From Streptomyces antibioticus (GTDB lineage Bacteria > Actinomycetota > Actinomycetes > Streptomycetales > Streptomycetaceae), in the NCBI RefSeq assembly GCF_001514065.1, contig NZ_KQ948425.1, forward strand, positions 748,519 through 812,518: a stretch of 64,000 bases of DNA, in the 5' to 3' direction. The translations under genes were made by a program, and so were the position numbers. Within the stretch, counting starts at the first letter, position 1. Each line of letters starts with the position of its first letter. The notes under the pieces were generated by a model, which was not told where the DNA came from, searched no databases, and saw only the letters and a list, made by a program, of their open reading frames with translations. Below, piece after piece: positions 19,417 to 27,824 of this stretch.

Positions 19417-19833
19417 ATGACCATCAAGAGGGAACTGGACAGTTCCGAAGCCCTGAGACTGCTCGGCGGGGTGTCGCTGGGCCGGGTCGTCTTCACCCGT
19501 CACGCGCTGCCGCAGATCCGCCCGGTCAATCACGTGATGGACGGCGGCGACATCGTCATCCGCACCCACGAGGGCGCGGCCCTCACCTCGCACACCGGCC
19601 CTGCGGACGGCCCGGGCGTGGTGGTCGCCTACGAGGCCGACCTCATCGACCCCGACACCCATCTCGGCTGGAGCGTCGTCGTCACCGGCTACGCCCATCT
19701 GGTGACGGATCCGCAGGAGCTGGCCCGCTACCGGGCGATGCTGCGGCCCTGGGTGGAGCAGACCATGGACTACGCGGTCCGTATCCGCCCCGATCTGGTG
19801 ACCGGAATCCTGCTCACCGCGGCGGACACCTGA
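19417..19833 (+). CDS. Pyridoxamine 5'-phosphate oxidase-fold flavoprotein
   Basis: 138 residues with a single split-barrel PPOX domain: LGRVVFTRHALPQIRPVNHVMDGGDIVIRT, then VVVAYEADLIDPDTHLGWSVVVTGYAHLVTD, then a short C-terminal helix. Small proteins of this type in DosR/OsdR regulons bind flavin or F420 and reduce unknown substrates. ATG 19417 has GGAAG about 9 nt before it. Several DevR-type boxes lie within 170 bp upstream. It ends in a very strong bidirectional terminator shared with the DoxX gene. Confidence 0.88.
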   Translation: MTIKRELDSSEALRLLGGVSLGRVVFTRHALPQIRPVNHVMDGGDIVIRTHEGAALTSHTGPADGPGVVVAYEADLIDPDTHLGWSVVVTGYAHLVTDPQELARYRAMLRPWVEQTMDYAVRIRPDLVTGILLTAADT

Positions 19834-19834
19834 A

Positions 19835-19894
19835 CGCCCGCCCGCACAGGGGCCACGCCGCGTCCGTGCGGCGTGGCCCCTGTGCGGGCGGGCG
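19835..19894. terminator. Bidirectional terminator with 27-bp perfect stem
   Basis: Arms 19835-19861 and 19868-19894 are perfect reverse complements over 27 bp with a 6-nt loop. It fills the 67-bp gap between the convergent PPOX and DoxX genes and would stop transcription from both sides. Confidence 0.9.
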
Positions 19895-19900
19895 GGCCGT

Positions 19901-20527
19901 TCACATCAGCCAGCGGTTCCGGCTGACGAACGGCAGCCTCGCCCAGGCCCTGCCCAGCCCCCAGGTGGCGCCGGCGCCCGCGGCGGCGAGGGCGATCAGG
20001 ACGAGGGCGTAGACGACGTGGTAGTCGGTGAACGGGTTGGTCGACATGCTCGGCGATCCGTCGGACAGGTGCTTGGCCGGCGGCCACTCCGCGATCCACA
20101 TCAGCGCCATCATCGCCGTGCCGGCGACCGCGGCGAGGCGCAGCCCGATGCCCGCGATCAGCGCGAGGCCGATACCGAGGAGGCCGAGCATGAACAGCCA
20201 GTCCGCCCAGCCGGCCCCGGCCCAGTCGTGGAAAGTGGACTCCATGGGGCCTGCGGCGACCCCGCCGAGGAAGCCCTTGGTGGGAGAGCCGCCGTCGATC
20301 CAGCCCTTGCCGGACGGGGTGGCGTAGCCGAAGCCGAAGGTCTTGTCGAGGAACGCCCACAGGAAGACGAACCCGGTCAGGATGCGGAGCACGGCCAGGA
20401 CGTACGGGCTGGTCGCCGTCGCCGTCGTGACAGCGCTCGCCTCGGTCGAGGAGCTTGCCGTCCCGCTCCTGCGCAGGGACGGGAAGCGGAATCCCGGGTG
20501 ACGGTGCGGATGATCGTGAACGGCCAT
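19901..20527 (-). CDS. DoxX-family membrane protein
   Basis: 208 residues. After a histidine-rich cytoplasmic N-terminus (VHDHPHRHPGFRF) come about four membrane segments: YVLAVLRILTGFVFLWAFLDK, WLFMLGLLGIGLALIAGIGL, AAVAGTAMMALMWIAEW and VYALVLIALAAAGAGATWGL. The first carries the RxxxGxxF..DK pattern of DoxX/thiosulfate-quinone oxidoreductase proteins. The actual reaction is unknown. ATG 20527 is preferred because GGAAGGG sits about 9 nt upstream; the ATG at 20536 is too close to it. Degenerate DevR-type boxes lie upstream, suggesting membership of the regulon. Confidence 0.85.
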   Translation of the reverse strand: MAVHDHPHRHPGFRFPSLRRSGTASSSTEASAVTTATATSPYVLAVLRILTGFVFLWAFLDKTFGFGYATPSGKGWIDGGSPTKGFLGGVAAGPMESTFHDWAGAGWADWLFMLGLLGIGLALIAGIGLRLAAVAGTAMMALMWIAEWPPAKHLSDGSPSMSTNPFTDYHVVYALVLIALAAAGAGATWGLGRAWARLPFVSRNRWLM

Positions 20528-20615
20528 GGTGCTCATCCCTTCCAGGGGTGACGCTCGGGCACTCGACGACTGTCGTCGCACCCTCAATGTCCCGCTGCGC
20601 CGGCCGCAGGCGGAG

Positions 20616-20675
20616 GGGCTGCGGGGCCCGCGGCGGAGGGCCTAACGGCCTTGCCCGCAGGGCCCGTTCAGGCCC
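20616..20675. promoter_or_regulatory. Degenerate DevR/OsdR-type boxes upstream of DoxX gene
   Basis: Copies at 20616-20629 and 20638-20651 each match 10 of 12 fixed positions of the box and are 22 bp apart centre to centre. A related 16-bp near-palindrome GGGCCCGTTCAGGCCC at 20660-20675 overlaps the stop codon of the upstream HTH-PPOX gene. Weaker evidence than the perfect sites. Confidence 0.45.
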
Positions 20676-21405
20676 GTCGGGCAGACTCGTCGTCGAGGTC
20701 GCCGGGGATCTCGCGGATCTCCCGGCCGGTGATCTCGTCGGCGTCGACGCACACCCACAGCTCGCGCGGGCCGCCCGCCCAGGGTGCGCTGTACGCCCGT
20801 TCCGTCAGCCGGCGGACCGTGGCGGGCTCCTGCGCCTGCCTGGCCCGGCCACGGACGAGGACGCTCCAGCCCCGGCTCATGGCCTCGTCGATGTGATCGA
20901 CCTCGAAGGCGATCCGCCGGCCCAGGGCCTCGGCGGGAGCGGTGCCGGGCTTCGTCCGGAAGGCGATCATGCCGTCGACGACGGCGTAGTTGACGGGCAG
21001 GACCGTCGGCCCGTCGGCCGTGGTCACCGCGATCCGGCCCACCCCGTGCGTACCCAGCCGACGGCGGCACTCCGCGTCGCTCAGCGCGACCAGTTCGGCA
21101 TGCCGGTCAGCCGGCTCCCGGCCCGGCGGGGCCTCGGTCTCGCCGCCGGTGAGGGCGGTGACTCCGGTCTCCAGCGCGGCGGCGAGCCGTAGCAGGGCGC
21201 TTCTGCCCGGGACCGCGGCGGAGGACTCCTCCAGGTACCGGAGGTAGGAGCAGGACATGCCCGCCCGGTCCGCCGTGTCGGTCCGGGTCAGCCCGAGTTC
21301 CGTGCGACGCCGTACGAGGCGTCGGCCCAGGTCGCCTCCGGGGTGTCCGGTGCGAGCCGTCGTACCGGATGATGCCGTCGTACCGGATGATGTCGTGTCG
21401 GCCAC
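20668..21405 (-). CDS. HTH-PPOX fusion regulator/flavoprotein
   Basis: 245 residues from GTG 21405, with AGGAGG 9 nt upstream. A duplicated SSGTTA stretch opens the protein. An XRE-type helix-turn-helix (about 25-85) reads GRRLVRRRTELGLTRTDTADRAGMSCSYLRYLEE, and a PPOX split barrel (about 105-235) reads GVGRIAVTTADGPTVLPVNYAVVDGMIAFRT and SRGWSVLVRGRARQ. The fusion suggests a flavin- or redox-responsive DNA-binding protein, which is inference. DevR-type boxes lie at 21524-21619 between it and the divergent STAS gene. Confidence 0.85.
   Translation of the reverse strand: MADTTSSGTTASSGTTARTGHPGGDLGRRLVRRRTELGLTRTDTADRAGMSCSYLRYLEESSAAVPGRSALLRLAAALETGVTALTGGETEAPPGREPADRHAELVALSDAECRRRLGTHGVGRIAVTTADGPTVLPVNYAVVDGMIAFRTKPGTAPAEALGRRIAFEVDHIDEAMSRGWSVLVRGRARQAQEPATVRRLTERAYSAPWAGGPRELWVCVDADEITGREIREIPGDLDDESARRA
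21356..21391. repeat. 18-bp tandem repeat encoding duplicated SSGTTA
   Basis: Two perfect 18-bp copies (21356-21373 and 21374-21391) near the start of the HTH-PPOX gene. They keep the frame and add six residues per unit, so unit number could vary between strains. Confidence 0.85.
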
Positions 21406-21523
21406 GACCCCTCACCTCCTGCCGGTGCCGGGCCGCCGGACGGCCCGGGGCGGACCGGACCTTGCCGCCGGCCCCCTCGCGTCCTCGTGATTCAGCATCG
21501 CCCCCGGTGGCCGGTGCACGCTT

Positions 21524-21537
21524 GGGCCGGTCGGCCC
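21524..21537. promoter_or_regulatory. DevR/OsdR-type box
   Basis: GGGCCGGTCGGCCC matches all 12 fixed positions. It lies 119 bp upstream of the HTH-PPOX start and between this gene and the divergent STAS gene. Confidence 0.6.
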
Positions 21538-21603
21538 CCTTTGCCCGGTTCCGGCGCCCGCCGCGGCGAGCCGCACGCCAGGGCCCCGGCCAGCCTCCCG
21601 AAC

Positions 21604-21619
21604 AGGGCCGATCGGCCCT
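21604..21619. promoter_or_regulatory. DevR/OsdR-type box upstream of STAS gene
   Basis: AGGGCCGATCGGCCCT is a perfect 16-bp palindrome centred about 43 bp before the STAS start at 21655. This is a position suited to activation at the -35 region. Confidence 0.65.
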
Positions 21620-21654
21620 TCCACCGGCCCGGGCCGACGGGGTTGGCTCGGACC

Positions 21655-22047
21655 ATGTTCAAGGACCACGAGGAGTCCATGCCCTGCCACACGGAGCGTC
21701 TCGCCGGCGGCACGACCGTGGTGGAACTGCGTGGTGAGATCGACCTGTGCACGGGGCCGCCGCTCTCGGCCCGCCTCGACGCCCTGACCGCCGGGCCCTT
21801 CCCCGACCTGGTGCTGGACCTGCGCCCGGTGTCCTTCGTCGACTGCAGCGGACTGCGCGCCCTGTGCCGGGCGCGCAACCGGGTCCTCGCCCGCGGCGGA
21901 CGGTTCCGCCTGGTCACCGAGAGCCCCCGGCTGCTGGGGATTCTGCGGTGTGTGGATCTGGGCGACGCTTTCGAGGTGCTGTCCCGGCTGCCCGAGGGGG
22001 TCGTCTCCGCACCCCGCCCGGGGATCGTCCCTGTCGCCGTCGGCTAA
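21655..22047 (+). CDS. STAS-domain anti-sigma factor antagonist
   Basis: 130 residues forming one STAS domain: TTVVELRGEIDLCTGPPLSARLDAL, then LVLDLRPVSFVDCSGLRALCRARNRV, with the phosphorylatable Ser in VDCSGL. Such proteins are released by SpoIIE-type phosphatases and bind anti-sigma kinases; two phosphatases with HATPase domains flank it within 8 kb. ATG 21655 is used; an in-frame ATG at 21679 follows GAGGAG and is an alternative. A perfect DevR-type box lies just upstream. Its stop overlaps the stop of the convergent nitroreductase gene by 3 bp. Confidence 0.87.
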   Translation: MFKDHEESMPCHTERLAGGTTVVELRGEIDLCTGPPLSARLDALTAGPFPDLVLDLRPVSFVDCSGLRALCRARNRVLARGGRFRLVTESPRLLGILRCVDLGDAFEVLSRLPEGVVSAPRPGIVPVAVG

Positions 22048-23045
22048 CTGGGCGGCGCCTGTGTGTCGAGCACGGCGTGCGGGTCGTAGCGGGGTGTGAG
22101 GGGGCCCTCGATGCCGTAGCCGAGGCGGATCAGCATCTGGGCATGTCCGCTGTGAGCGGGGTCCGGGCTCAGGGTGCGTCGCAGGTCGGGCCACTCCATC
22201 GGCTGGTGCAGCAGTGACGCGCGCAGCCCGTGGACGGTGGCGACGAGCAGGGCGTGTTCGAGTGCCTGCCCGGCGCGCAGCCAGTCGGTGCGGCGGTCGT
22301 GGCCCGTCGTGAGGAGCCCGACGACCGGTTCCGTCTCGAAGGGCTGGGCGGGGAGCCGCTCGGTGTGCCGCTGCGCGGTGAAGTCGCGCAGGGGGATGCG
22401 CTCCCCGGAGTCCTGCGGGCCGAGCACGGACCACGGCAGGCCGGTCCGCGCCGGCGAGTCCGGGTCCTGGTGCACCCAACGGCGGCTCTCGGCGCCGCGC
22501 GCGCCGTCCGCACGGTTGCGGAGTTCGGCTTCCCTCACGACCCGGAGCAGACGGGCGGTCTCGTCGACGGCAGGGAAGCCGAGCGAAGCGCCTTCGGTCC
22601 GGGCGGCGTCGGCGAGTTCGGCGAGGACGTGACGCGGCAAGGGGCGACCGGAGAAAGGGAAACGGCTGCTGTGCCGGCGCCAGACGGCCGGGTAGAGGTC
22701 GTCGCGGTGGCCGGTGGCGTGCCCGCTGCGGCAGCCGTCCAGACGGACGGTGGCGAGCAGGCCGGGGTCGTCCGGGCGGGGCAGCAGCCGGACGAACGGC
22801 GACCAGCCGAAGTGGGCGGCCGCCACACGGAGGTTGAAGACGGACGCCCCCACCGACAGATGCAGGGCGCGGCCCACCGGGTCGGTGTGACGCAGGCTCC
22901 GCTCCGCCGCGGCCCGCACCTCGAACGCCGGGATCTCGGCGTCCAGCCGGAACCGCCACGGCTGGGTGTTGTGGATCGACGGCGCGGCCACGGCCGCGGC
23001 GAGGCAGGCTTCCAGAGTCGTGGCGTCGAGAGGCGTCGATCGCAT
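22044..23045 (-). CDS. Acg-like nitroreductase-family protein
   Basis: 333 residues from ATG 23045, with AAGGAGG 6 nt upstream. The N-terminus LEACLAAAVAAPSIHNTQPWRFRLD and the C-terminal ALLVATVHGLRASLLHQPMEWPDLR and PQMLIRLGYG-like segments follow the nitroreductase fold in the divergent form seen in mycobacterial Acg (Rv2032), a strongly DosR-induced flavoprotein proposed to sequester FMN. No reaction has been assigned to that group. A pair of DevR-type boxes lies about 100 bp upstream, matching that regulation. Its stop shares bases with the STAS gene stop. Confidence 0.85.
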   Translation of the reverse strand: MRSTPLDATTLEACLAAAVAAPSIHNTQPWRFRLDAEIPAFEVRAAAERSLRHTDPVGRALHLSVGASVFNLRVAAAHFGWSPFVRLLPRPDDPGLLATVRLDGCRSGHATGHRDDLYPAVWRRHSSRFPFSGRPLPRHVLAELADAARTEGASLGFPAVDETARLLRVVREAELRNRADGARGAESRRWVHQDPDSPARTGLPWSVLGPQDSGERIPLRDFTAQRHTERLPAQPFETEPVVGLLTTGHDRRTDWLRAGQALEHALLVATVHGLRASLLHQPMEWPDLRRTLSPDPAHSGHAQMLIRLGYGIEGPLTPRYDPHAVLDTQAPPS

Positions 23046-23137
23046 GGTGACCTCCTTGCGCACACTCTTCCGCACGGACGTAGGCACAGAAGCGGCGCGG
23101 TCCTTCGAGCGTGCCCCTGCCGCCGGGCGAGGGGACG

Positions 23138-23172
23138 GGGCCGTTGGTCCCTCGTCGGCGGCCGCTCGGCGA
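23138..23172. promoter_or_regulatory. Pair of DevR/OsdR-type boxes between nitroreductase and methyltransferase genes
   Basis: GGGCCGTTGGTCCC (23138-23151, 10 of 12 positions) and a second copy at 23159-23172 (9 of 12) have centres exactly 21 bp apart. They are about 100 bp from each of the two divergent starts. Confidence 0.5.
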
Positions 23173-23275
23173 GCCGGGCGCCCGCTCACCACCGCGCGCC
23201 CCTCGCGGTACAGCCGCGCCGTCATCGGTGCAACTATGAAAAAATCGCCTAAAGCGGCACCGAAGGAGAACTCCT

Positions 23276-23959
23276 GTGAGCAGCCCCGCCGACGAGTCCG
23301 GCTACGGGAACATCCAGCTCGACCGCACGGGTCAGGCCGCGGCCTTCGACGCCCTCGGCGACCGCTACGACGAGGCCTTCCCGCACAAGGAGGGTCAGGT
23401 CGCGGCCGCGGAGTGGCTGATCCGGTCGCTGCCCACCGGGTCCCGCGCCCTTGATCTGGGGTGCGGCACGGGCATTCCGACCGCCCTCCAGCTGGCGGAG
23501 GCAGGCTTCGAGGTCGTCGGTGTCGATCTGTCGGACGGGATGGTGGCGCTGGCGCGCAAGAACGTGCCCGGCGGGCGGTTCCATCAGGCGGACATCGCCG
23601 ATCTGCGGCCGGGCGGCCCGCTGGACCTCGGTCGCTTCGAGGCGGTGGCGGCCTTCTTCTCGCTGCTCATGCTGCCGCGCGCGGAGATCCCGCTGGCCCT
23701 GCGGACCGTCCACCACCTGCTGGTGCCGGGCGGCCTGTTCGCGCTGTCGATGGTGGAGGCCGACGTGGACGACTTCTCCATCCCGTTCGTCGGGGAGAGC
23801 ATCCGGGTCTCCGGCTACCTCAGGGAGGAGCTGCGCGAGGTGGTCGAAGGGGCGGGCTTCGAGATCGTCGACGAGTCGTCGTTCACGTACGCCCCGGCCT
23901 CCGCGGACGTACCGCCCGAGGTGCAGATCTTCCTGCGCTGCCGACGGCGGCACGCCTGA
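23276..23959 (+). CDS. Class I SAM-dependent methyltransferase
   Basis: 227 residues from GTG 23276, with AAGGAG about 8 nt upstream. The Rossmann motif I is ALDLGCGTGIPTAL (about 58-71), followed by GFEVVGVDLSDGMVALAR (acidic end of strand 2) and a motif IV region FEAVAAFFSLLMLP. The substrate is unknown. The gene is followed after 52 bp by the GAF-SpoIIE gene on the same strand, so the two are probably co-transcribed. The start is preceded by a short AT-rich stretch, likely the promoter. Confidence 0.85.
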   Translation: MSSPADESGYGNIQLDRTGQAAAFDALGDRYDEAFPHKEGQVAAAEWLIRSLPTGSRALDLGCGTGIPTALQLAEAGFEVVGVDLSDGMVALARKNVPGGRFHQADIADLRPGGPLDLGRFEAVAAFFSLLMLPRAEIPLALRTVHHLLVPGGLFALSMVEADVDDFSIPFVGESIRVSGYLREELREVVEGAGFEIVDESSFTYAPASADVPPEVQIFLRCRRRHA

Positions 23960-24011
23960 CGACTCCTGTTCCGGCAGCCCCGGCACGGGCCGCCCGGCGG
24001 GAAGGACACCC

Positions 24012-25811
24012 ATGACGAAGCGCCTCGGGAGCGGCAAACGCACCGGCGGCAAGGCGGCCGGGGCGCGCGGGCGTGCCGCTGCCTCCCGTCGGCCGACGCG
24101 CTCCGCCCCGCCGCCCGTCTCCGGCGACCGTGCGGACGAGGACCTGACCGAGGCGCAGACGGACCGGCTGCGGTATCTCGACGCCGCGACCCGCAGCATC
24201 GCCCGCGGCATGGACCTCGACGAGACGCTGTCCGAGCTGTGCCGGGCGGCCGTCCCGGCCTTCGCCGACACGGCGCTCGTTCATCTGTACGACCCGCTGC
24301 CGGTGGGCGACGAGACCGGCCCCGTCCCCGGCGTCCTGCGGCTGCTCACCACCGGGCAGACGTCCTCACAAGCCCTGGCGTCCGCGGCCGAGGCCGTCCA
24401 TCCCGCCGTGGGTGGACCGCTGGCGACACGGCTGCGGGACGGCCGGCCGATCTTCGGCGACGCCCCGAACGCGGCCGCCACGGTGACCGAACTGCTGGGC
24501 GCGGCGCACGCGCCCGGGGCGCTGCCGCCCGGCCGGCGCCTAATCCTCGCCCCCCTGCACGGCCGCAGCCACGTCCTCGGCAGCGTCACCCTCCTGCGCG
24601 GTGCCGGCCGCCCCGGCTTCACCGACGACGATCTGCTGGTCGCCTCCCAGCTCGCCACCCACACCGCGCTCGGCATCGACAAGGCGATGCTGTACGCCCG
24701 CGAGGCGTCCGTCGCCGACGCGCTCCAGCGCACCATGCTCCCGCCGTCGCTGCCCGCACCGCCCGGCGTCCGTCTGGCCAGCCGCTATCTGCCGGCCTCG
24801 CGGACCGCGCAGGTGGGCGGCGACTGGTACGACACGATCCCGCTGCCCGGCAACCGGGTCGCGCTGGTCATCGGCGACGTGATGGGCCACTCCATGACGT
24901 CGGCCGCGATCATGGGCCAGCTGCGGACCACCGTGCAGACCCTGGCCCTGCTCGACCTGCCTCCCGACGAGGTGCTGCACCACCTGGACGAGCAGGCGGA
25001 ACGACTGGGCACCGAGCACACCGCGACCTGTCTGTACGCCCTCTACGACCCGGTCCTGCAGCGGCTGCTGGTCTCCAACGCCGGCCACCTGCCACCGGTG
25101 CTGCTGCATCCCGACGGGCACGGGGAGATCCTGTCGGTCCCGCCCGGGGCGCCGATCGGTGTGGGCGGCGGCGGTTTCGAGTCCACCGAGATCCACGCGC
25201 CGGCCGGGGCGACCCTGCTGCTCTACACCGACGGCCTGGTCGAGTCCCGCGACTCCGACGTGCTGACCGGCATCGAGAACCTGCGTTCCCGGCTCCAGTC
25301 GGCCGCCGCCCGGGACACCTCCCCCGCCCTGGAGACCCTGTGCGACGCTGCGCTCGGCACCCTGGGCGGCGGCGACCGTGACGACGACGTCGCCCTGCTC
25401 GCCGCCCACTTCGAAGGCCTGCTCCCGGAGACCGTCGCCTACTGGTACCTGGCCCCGCGCCCGCAGACCGCCGGCCAGGCCCGCCGGCTGACCCGCAGGA
25501 CGCTGGGCCGCTGGGGGCTCGACTCCCTGATCGAGTCCACCGAGCTCATGGTCAGCGAGGTGGTGGCCAACGCCGTACGGTTCGCCTCGCGCCCGATCAC
25601 CCTGCGCCTGCTCCGCACGGACGTGCTCCGCTGCGAGGTCGGGGACGACTCCCCGATGGTGCCGAGGATGCGGCACGCCCGGTTGAGCGACGAGGGCGGC
25701 CGGGGGCTGTTCCTGGTCGACCAGTTGTCGCAGCGCTGGGGGGCGACGCGGCTGAGCACCGGCAAGGTCGTCTGGTTCGAGCAGCACCTCCCCGACGCCG
25801 CCCCTCGGTGA
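24012..25811 (+). CDS. GAF-SpoIIE phosphatase-HATPase regulator
   Basis: 599 residues. A basic N-terminus (KRLGSGKRTGGKAAGARGR) is followed by a GAF domain (about 55-235), then the PP2C/SpoIIE domain (about 255-465) with GGDWYDTI, VIGDVMGHSMTSAA, LYTDGLVESRD and DDDVALLA. A C-terminal HATPase (about 480-595) has LMVSEVVANAVRFASRP and DEGGRGLFLVDQLSQRWG. It is a second potential regulator of STAS proteins in the island, here with GAF instead of PAS input. ATG 24012 follows GGGAAGGA. It converges on the YCII gene. Confidence 0.9.
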   Translation: MTKRLGSGKRTGGKAAGARGRAAASRRPTRSAPPPVSGDRADEDLTEAQTDRLRYLDAATRSIARGMDLDETLSELCRAAVPAFADTALVHLYDPLPVGDETGPVPGVLRLLTTGQTSSQALASAAEAVHPAVGGPLATRLRDGRPIFGDAPNAAATVTELLGAAHAPGALPPGRRLILAPLHGRSHVLGSVTLLRGAGRPGFTDDDLLVASQLATHTALGIDKAMLYAREASVADALQRTMLPPSLPAPPGVRLASRYLPASRTAQVGGDWYDTIPLPGNRVALVIGDVMGHSMTSAAIMGQLRTTVQTLALLDLPPDEVLHHLDEQAERLGTEHTATCLYALYDPVLQRLLVSNAGHLPPVLLHPDGHGEILSVPPGAPIGVGGGGFESTEIHAPAGATLLLYTDGLVESRDSDVLTGIENLRSRLQSAAARDTSPALETLCDAALGTLGGGDRDDDVALLAAHFEGLLPETVAYWYLAPRPQTAGQARRLTRRTLGRWGLDSLIESTELMVSEVVANAVRFASRPITLRLLRTDVLRCEVGDDSPMVPRMRHARLSDEGGRGLFLVDQLSQRWGATRLSTGKVVWFEQHLPDAAPR

Positions 25812-25820
25812 GCCCTCTGC

Positions 25821-26426
25821 TCAGTCGGCCGGGCGTCCGCCGAACCGCCAGTCGTGGATCTCGACGCTCTCGTACCGCCCCGCCCGCGCGTACGGATCGC
25901 CCGCCATCATGGCCTCGGCGGCCTCGCGGTCCGCCAGCTCGGCCAGCACGGCCGTCCCCAGCCAGGTGACCCCGTCCTCGGCGAGCAGCGGCCCGTACGC
26001 GATCCACCGGTCCCTGAAGCCGTCGTCGAGATAGTGCCGCTGCGCGGCGTCCAGGTCTTCGAGATCCGCGACCGCTTCCGGCCCGCCGTGGGCGATGATC
26101 AGGAAGCGGTCGAATCCGGCCGTCGTTCCCGTGTACTCCCACATGGTGCGCCCCAGCGTGTTGCGCCAGCGGCGGATGAGGACGTCACGGTAGACACCGG
26201 CCTTGTAGTTGGGTTCCTCGAACGCGAACCGCTGGGCGGCGGCCGCGTCGGGCAGGTCGACGATGTGCATGCTGCCGCTCACGCCGTCGCCCTCGGCGGG
26301 GAACGTGGGCCCACGCGCGATCATCTCCTCGGCGTAGCCGTCCATGAACGTCCAGTGGTCCTCGTTCAGTTGCATGCGCAGGTCCAGGGAATCCGCCCGG
26401 TCCCGGCAGTAGATGAAGTACTCCAT
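25821..26426 (-). CDS. Duplicated YCII-domain protein
   Basis: 201 residues made of two YCII-like (alpha-beta dimeric barrel) halves. The first is EYFIYCRDR...LNEDHWTFMDGYAEEMIARGPTF, and the second FDRFLIIAHGG...AAQRHYLDDGFRDRWIAYGPLLAEDG. Each half has the H-x(n)-Y pattern and the final SVEIHDWRFGGRP strand. YCII proteins are small putative enzymes of unknown reaction. ATG 26426 follows GGGGGAG. No operon partner is seen; the MFS gene is divergent. Confidence 0.82.
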   Translation of the reverse strand: MEYFIYCRDRADSLDLRMQLNEDHWTFMDGYAEEMIARGPTFPAEGDGVSGSMHIVDLPDAAAAQRFAFEEPNYKAGVYRDVLIRRWRNTLGRTMWEYTGTTAGFDRFLIIAHGGPEAVADLEDLDAAQRHYLDDGFRDRWIAYGPLLAEDGVTWLGTAVLAELADREAAEAMMAGDPYARAGRYESVEIHDWRFGGRPAD

Positions 26427-26507
26427 GTCGCTCCCCCTGACAGGTCGTCGGCCCGCGTTGGCCGGTTCACATCCTCTCCCGGTCTCGATCTTCTAGGGTC
26501 CGTGGTC

Positions 26508-27764
26508 ATGACAGGCGCTTCGGATCCCTCGCCGCTGTGGCGTGACCAGCGGTTCGTGCTGCTGCTGTGCGCACGGGTCGTCTCCGTGCTGGGCAACGGT
26601 TTCGCGCGCGTGGCGCTCGCGTTCGCGGTCCTCGCCCTGCCGGGGGCCGGCGCGGGCCGCCTGTCCCTGGTGCTGGCCTGTCAGGCGTTGCCGCAGTTGG
26701 TGTTCGTGCCGGCGGGCGGGGTCATCGCGGACCGGATGTCGCGGTCGAGGCTGATGGTCCTGGCGGACGTGCTGGGCACGGCGGCGTACGCCGGTCTGGC
26801 GGCGATGGTGCTGAGCGGTCACGCCCCGCTGGTGGGCATGTGCCTGCTGGCCGTCGCCGCCGGGACGGCCACCGCCCTGTTCGCGCCCGCGATGGACGGC
26901 CTCGTGCCGCTGCTGGTGCCGGCCGACCGCCTGCAACGGGCCAACGGGCTGCTGCGGATGGGCACCAACTCCGCTCTGCTGCTGGGCCTTTCGTTGTCCG
27001 GTGTGACCGTGGCGCTGGTCGGTGCGGGTTGGGCCCTCGCGCTCAACGCGGCCTCCTTCGCCACGAGTGCCGCCCTCACCGCCCGGCTCCCGGTGGCCTC
27101 GCGACCGCGCGCCAAGGCCTCCGGCTGGCACGAACTGCGCGAAGGGTGGCGGGAGTTCGCCTCGCGGCAGTGGCTGTGGGTGGTGGTGGCCCAGAGCGCG
27201 GTCGTGGTGGCCGCGCTCAACGCCAACCTCGGTGTCCTGGGGCCGCTGATGGCCGACCGGCACCTGGGCGGGGCGCGCGCCTGGTCGGTCGTGGTGGCCG
27301 CGCAGGCCGTGGGGACGATCGCCGGGGCCGGGCTGGCCGCCCGGGTGCGGGTGCGCCGTCCGCTCCTGGTCGCCGTGGTGTGCATGTTCCCGGCCGCCGT
27401 CCCCATCGCGCTGCTCGGCGCGCGGGCTCCGGTGTGGTCGATCGCCGCGGCCATGTTCGCCGCCGGAGTCGCCAGTGACGTCTTCGGCGTCCTCTGGTCC
27501 ACGACCGTCCAGCGGGAGATCCCCGAACACGTGCTGTCCCGGGTCAGTTCCTACGACTGGTTCGGCTCCCTGAGTCTCGCCCCGCTCGGCCTCCTGGTCG
27601 CCGGCCCGATCGCCGCCGCCGTGGGCGTCGGCCCGGCGCTGGCCGGCTGCTCGGCCCTGGTGGTGCTGGCCACGGCGGCCGCCCTGCTGTCCCCGCAGGT
27701 CCGCACCCTGCGCACCCCGGTGGGCGGAGTGTCGGCCTCCGCACTGGAGAACGCCGGTTCCTAG
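26508..27764 (+). CDS. MFS transporter (MFS_3 / EntS-like)
   Basis: 418 residues with about twelve hydrophobic segments. The N-terminal half reads FVLLLCARVVSVLGNGFARVALAFAVLAL, then the loop GGVIADRMSRSRLMVLADVLG, the classical MFS A-motif region. A central hydrophilic loop (SGWHELREGWREFASRQWLW) is typical of the EntS/MFS_3 type. It is probably a drug or siderophore exporter; the substrate is unknown. ATG 26508 is used although the open frame extends far upstream over the antisense YCII gene. Confidence 0.88.
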   Translation: MTGASDPSPLWRDQRFVLLLCARVVSVLGNGFARVALAFAVLALPGAGAGRLSLVLACQALPQLVFVPAGGVIADRMSRSRLMVLADVLGTAAYAGLAAMVLSGHAPLVGMCLLAVAAGTATALFAPAMDGLVPLLVPADRLQRANGLLRMGTNSALLLGLSLSGVTVALVGAGWALALNAASFATSAALTARLPVASRPRAKASGWHELREGWREFASRQWLWVVVAQSAVVVAALNANLGVLGPLMADRHLGGARAWSVVVAAQAVGTIAGAGLAARVRVRRPLLVAVVCMFPAAVPIALLGARAPVWSIAAAMFAAGVASDVFGVLWSTTVQREIPEHVLSRVSSYDWFGSLSLAPLGLLVAGPIAAAVGVGPALAGCSALVVLATAAALLSPQVRTLRTPVGGVSASALENAGS

Positions 27765-27794
27765 ACTCGTGGGCCGGATGCGAGGGAGGTCGGC

Positions 27795-27824
27795 ATGCTG
27801 CTGGACGCGGAGTCCGACGGATGA
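27795..27824 (+). CDS. Nine-residue ORF coupled to the kinase gene
   Basis: ATG 27795 has a strong GAGGGAGG site and opens a 9-codon frame (MLLDAESDG) ending in TGA at 27822-27824, overlapping the ATG of the next gene as ATGA. It may serve to couple translation of the kinase gene, or mark an annotation problem of its start. No homologue is known to me. Confidence 0.3.
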   Translation: MLLDAESDG

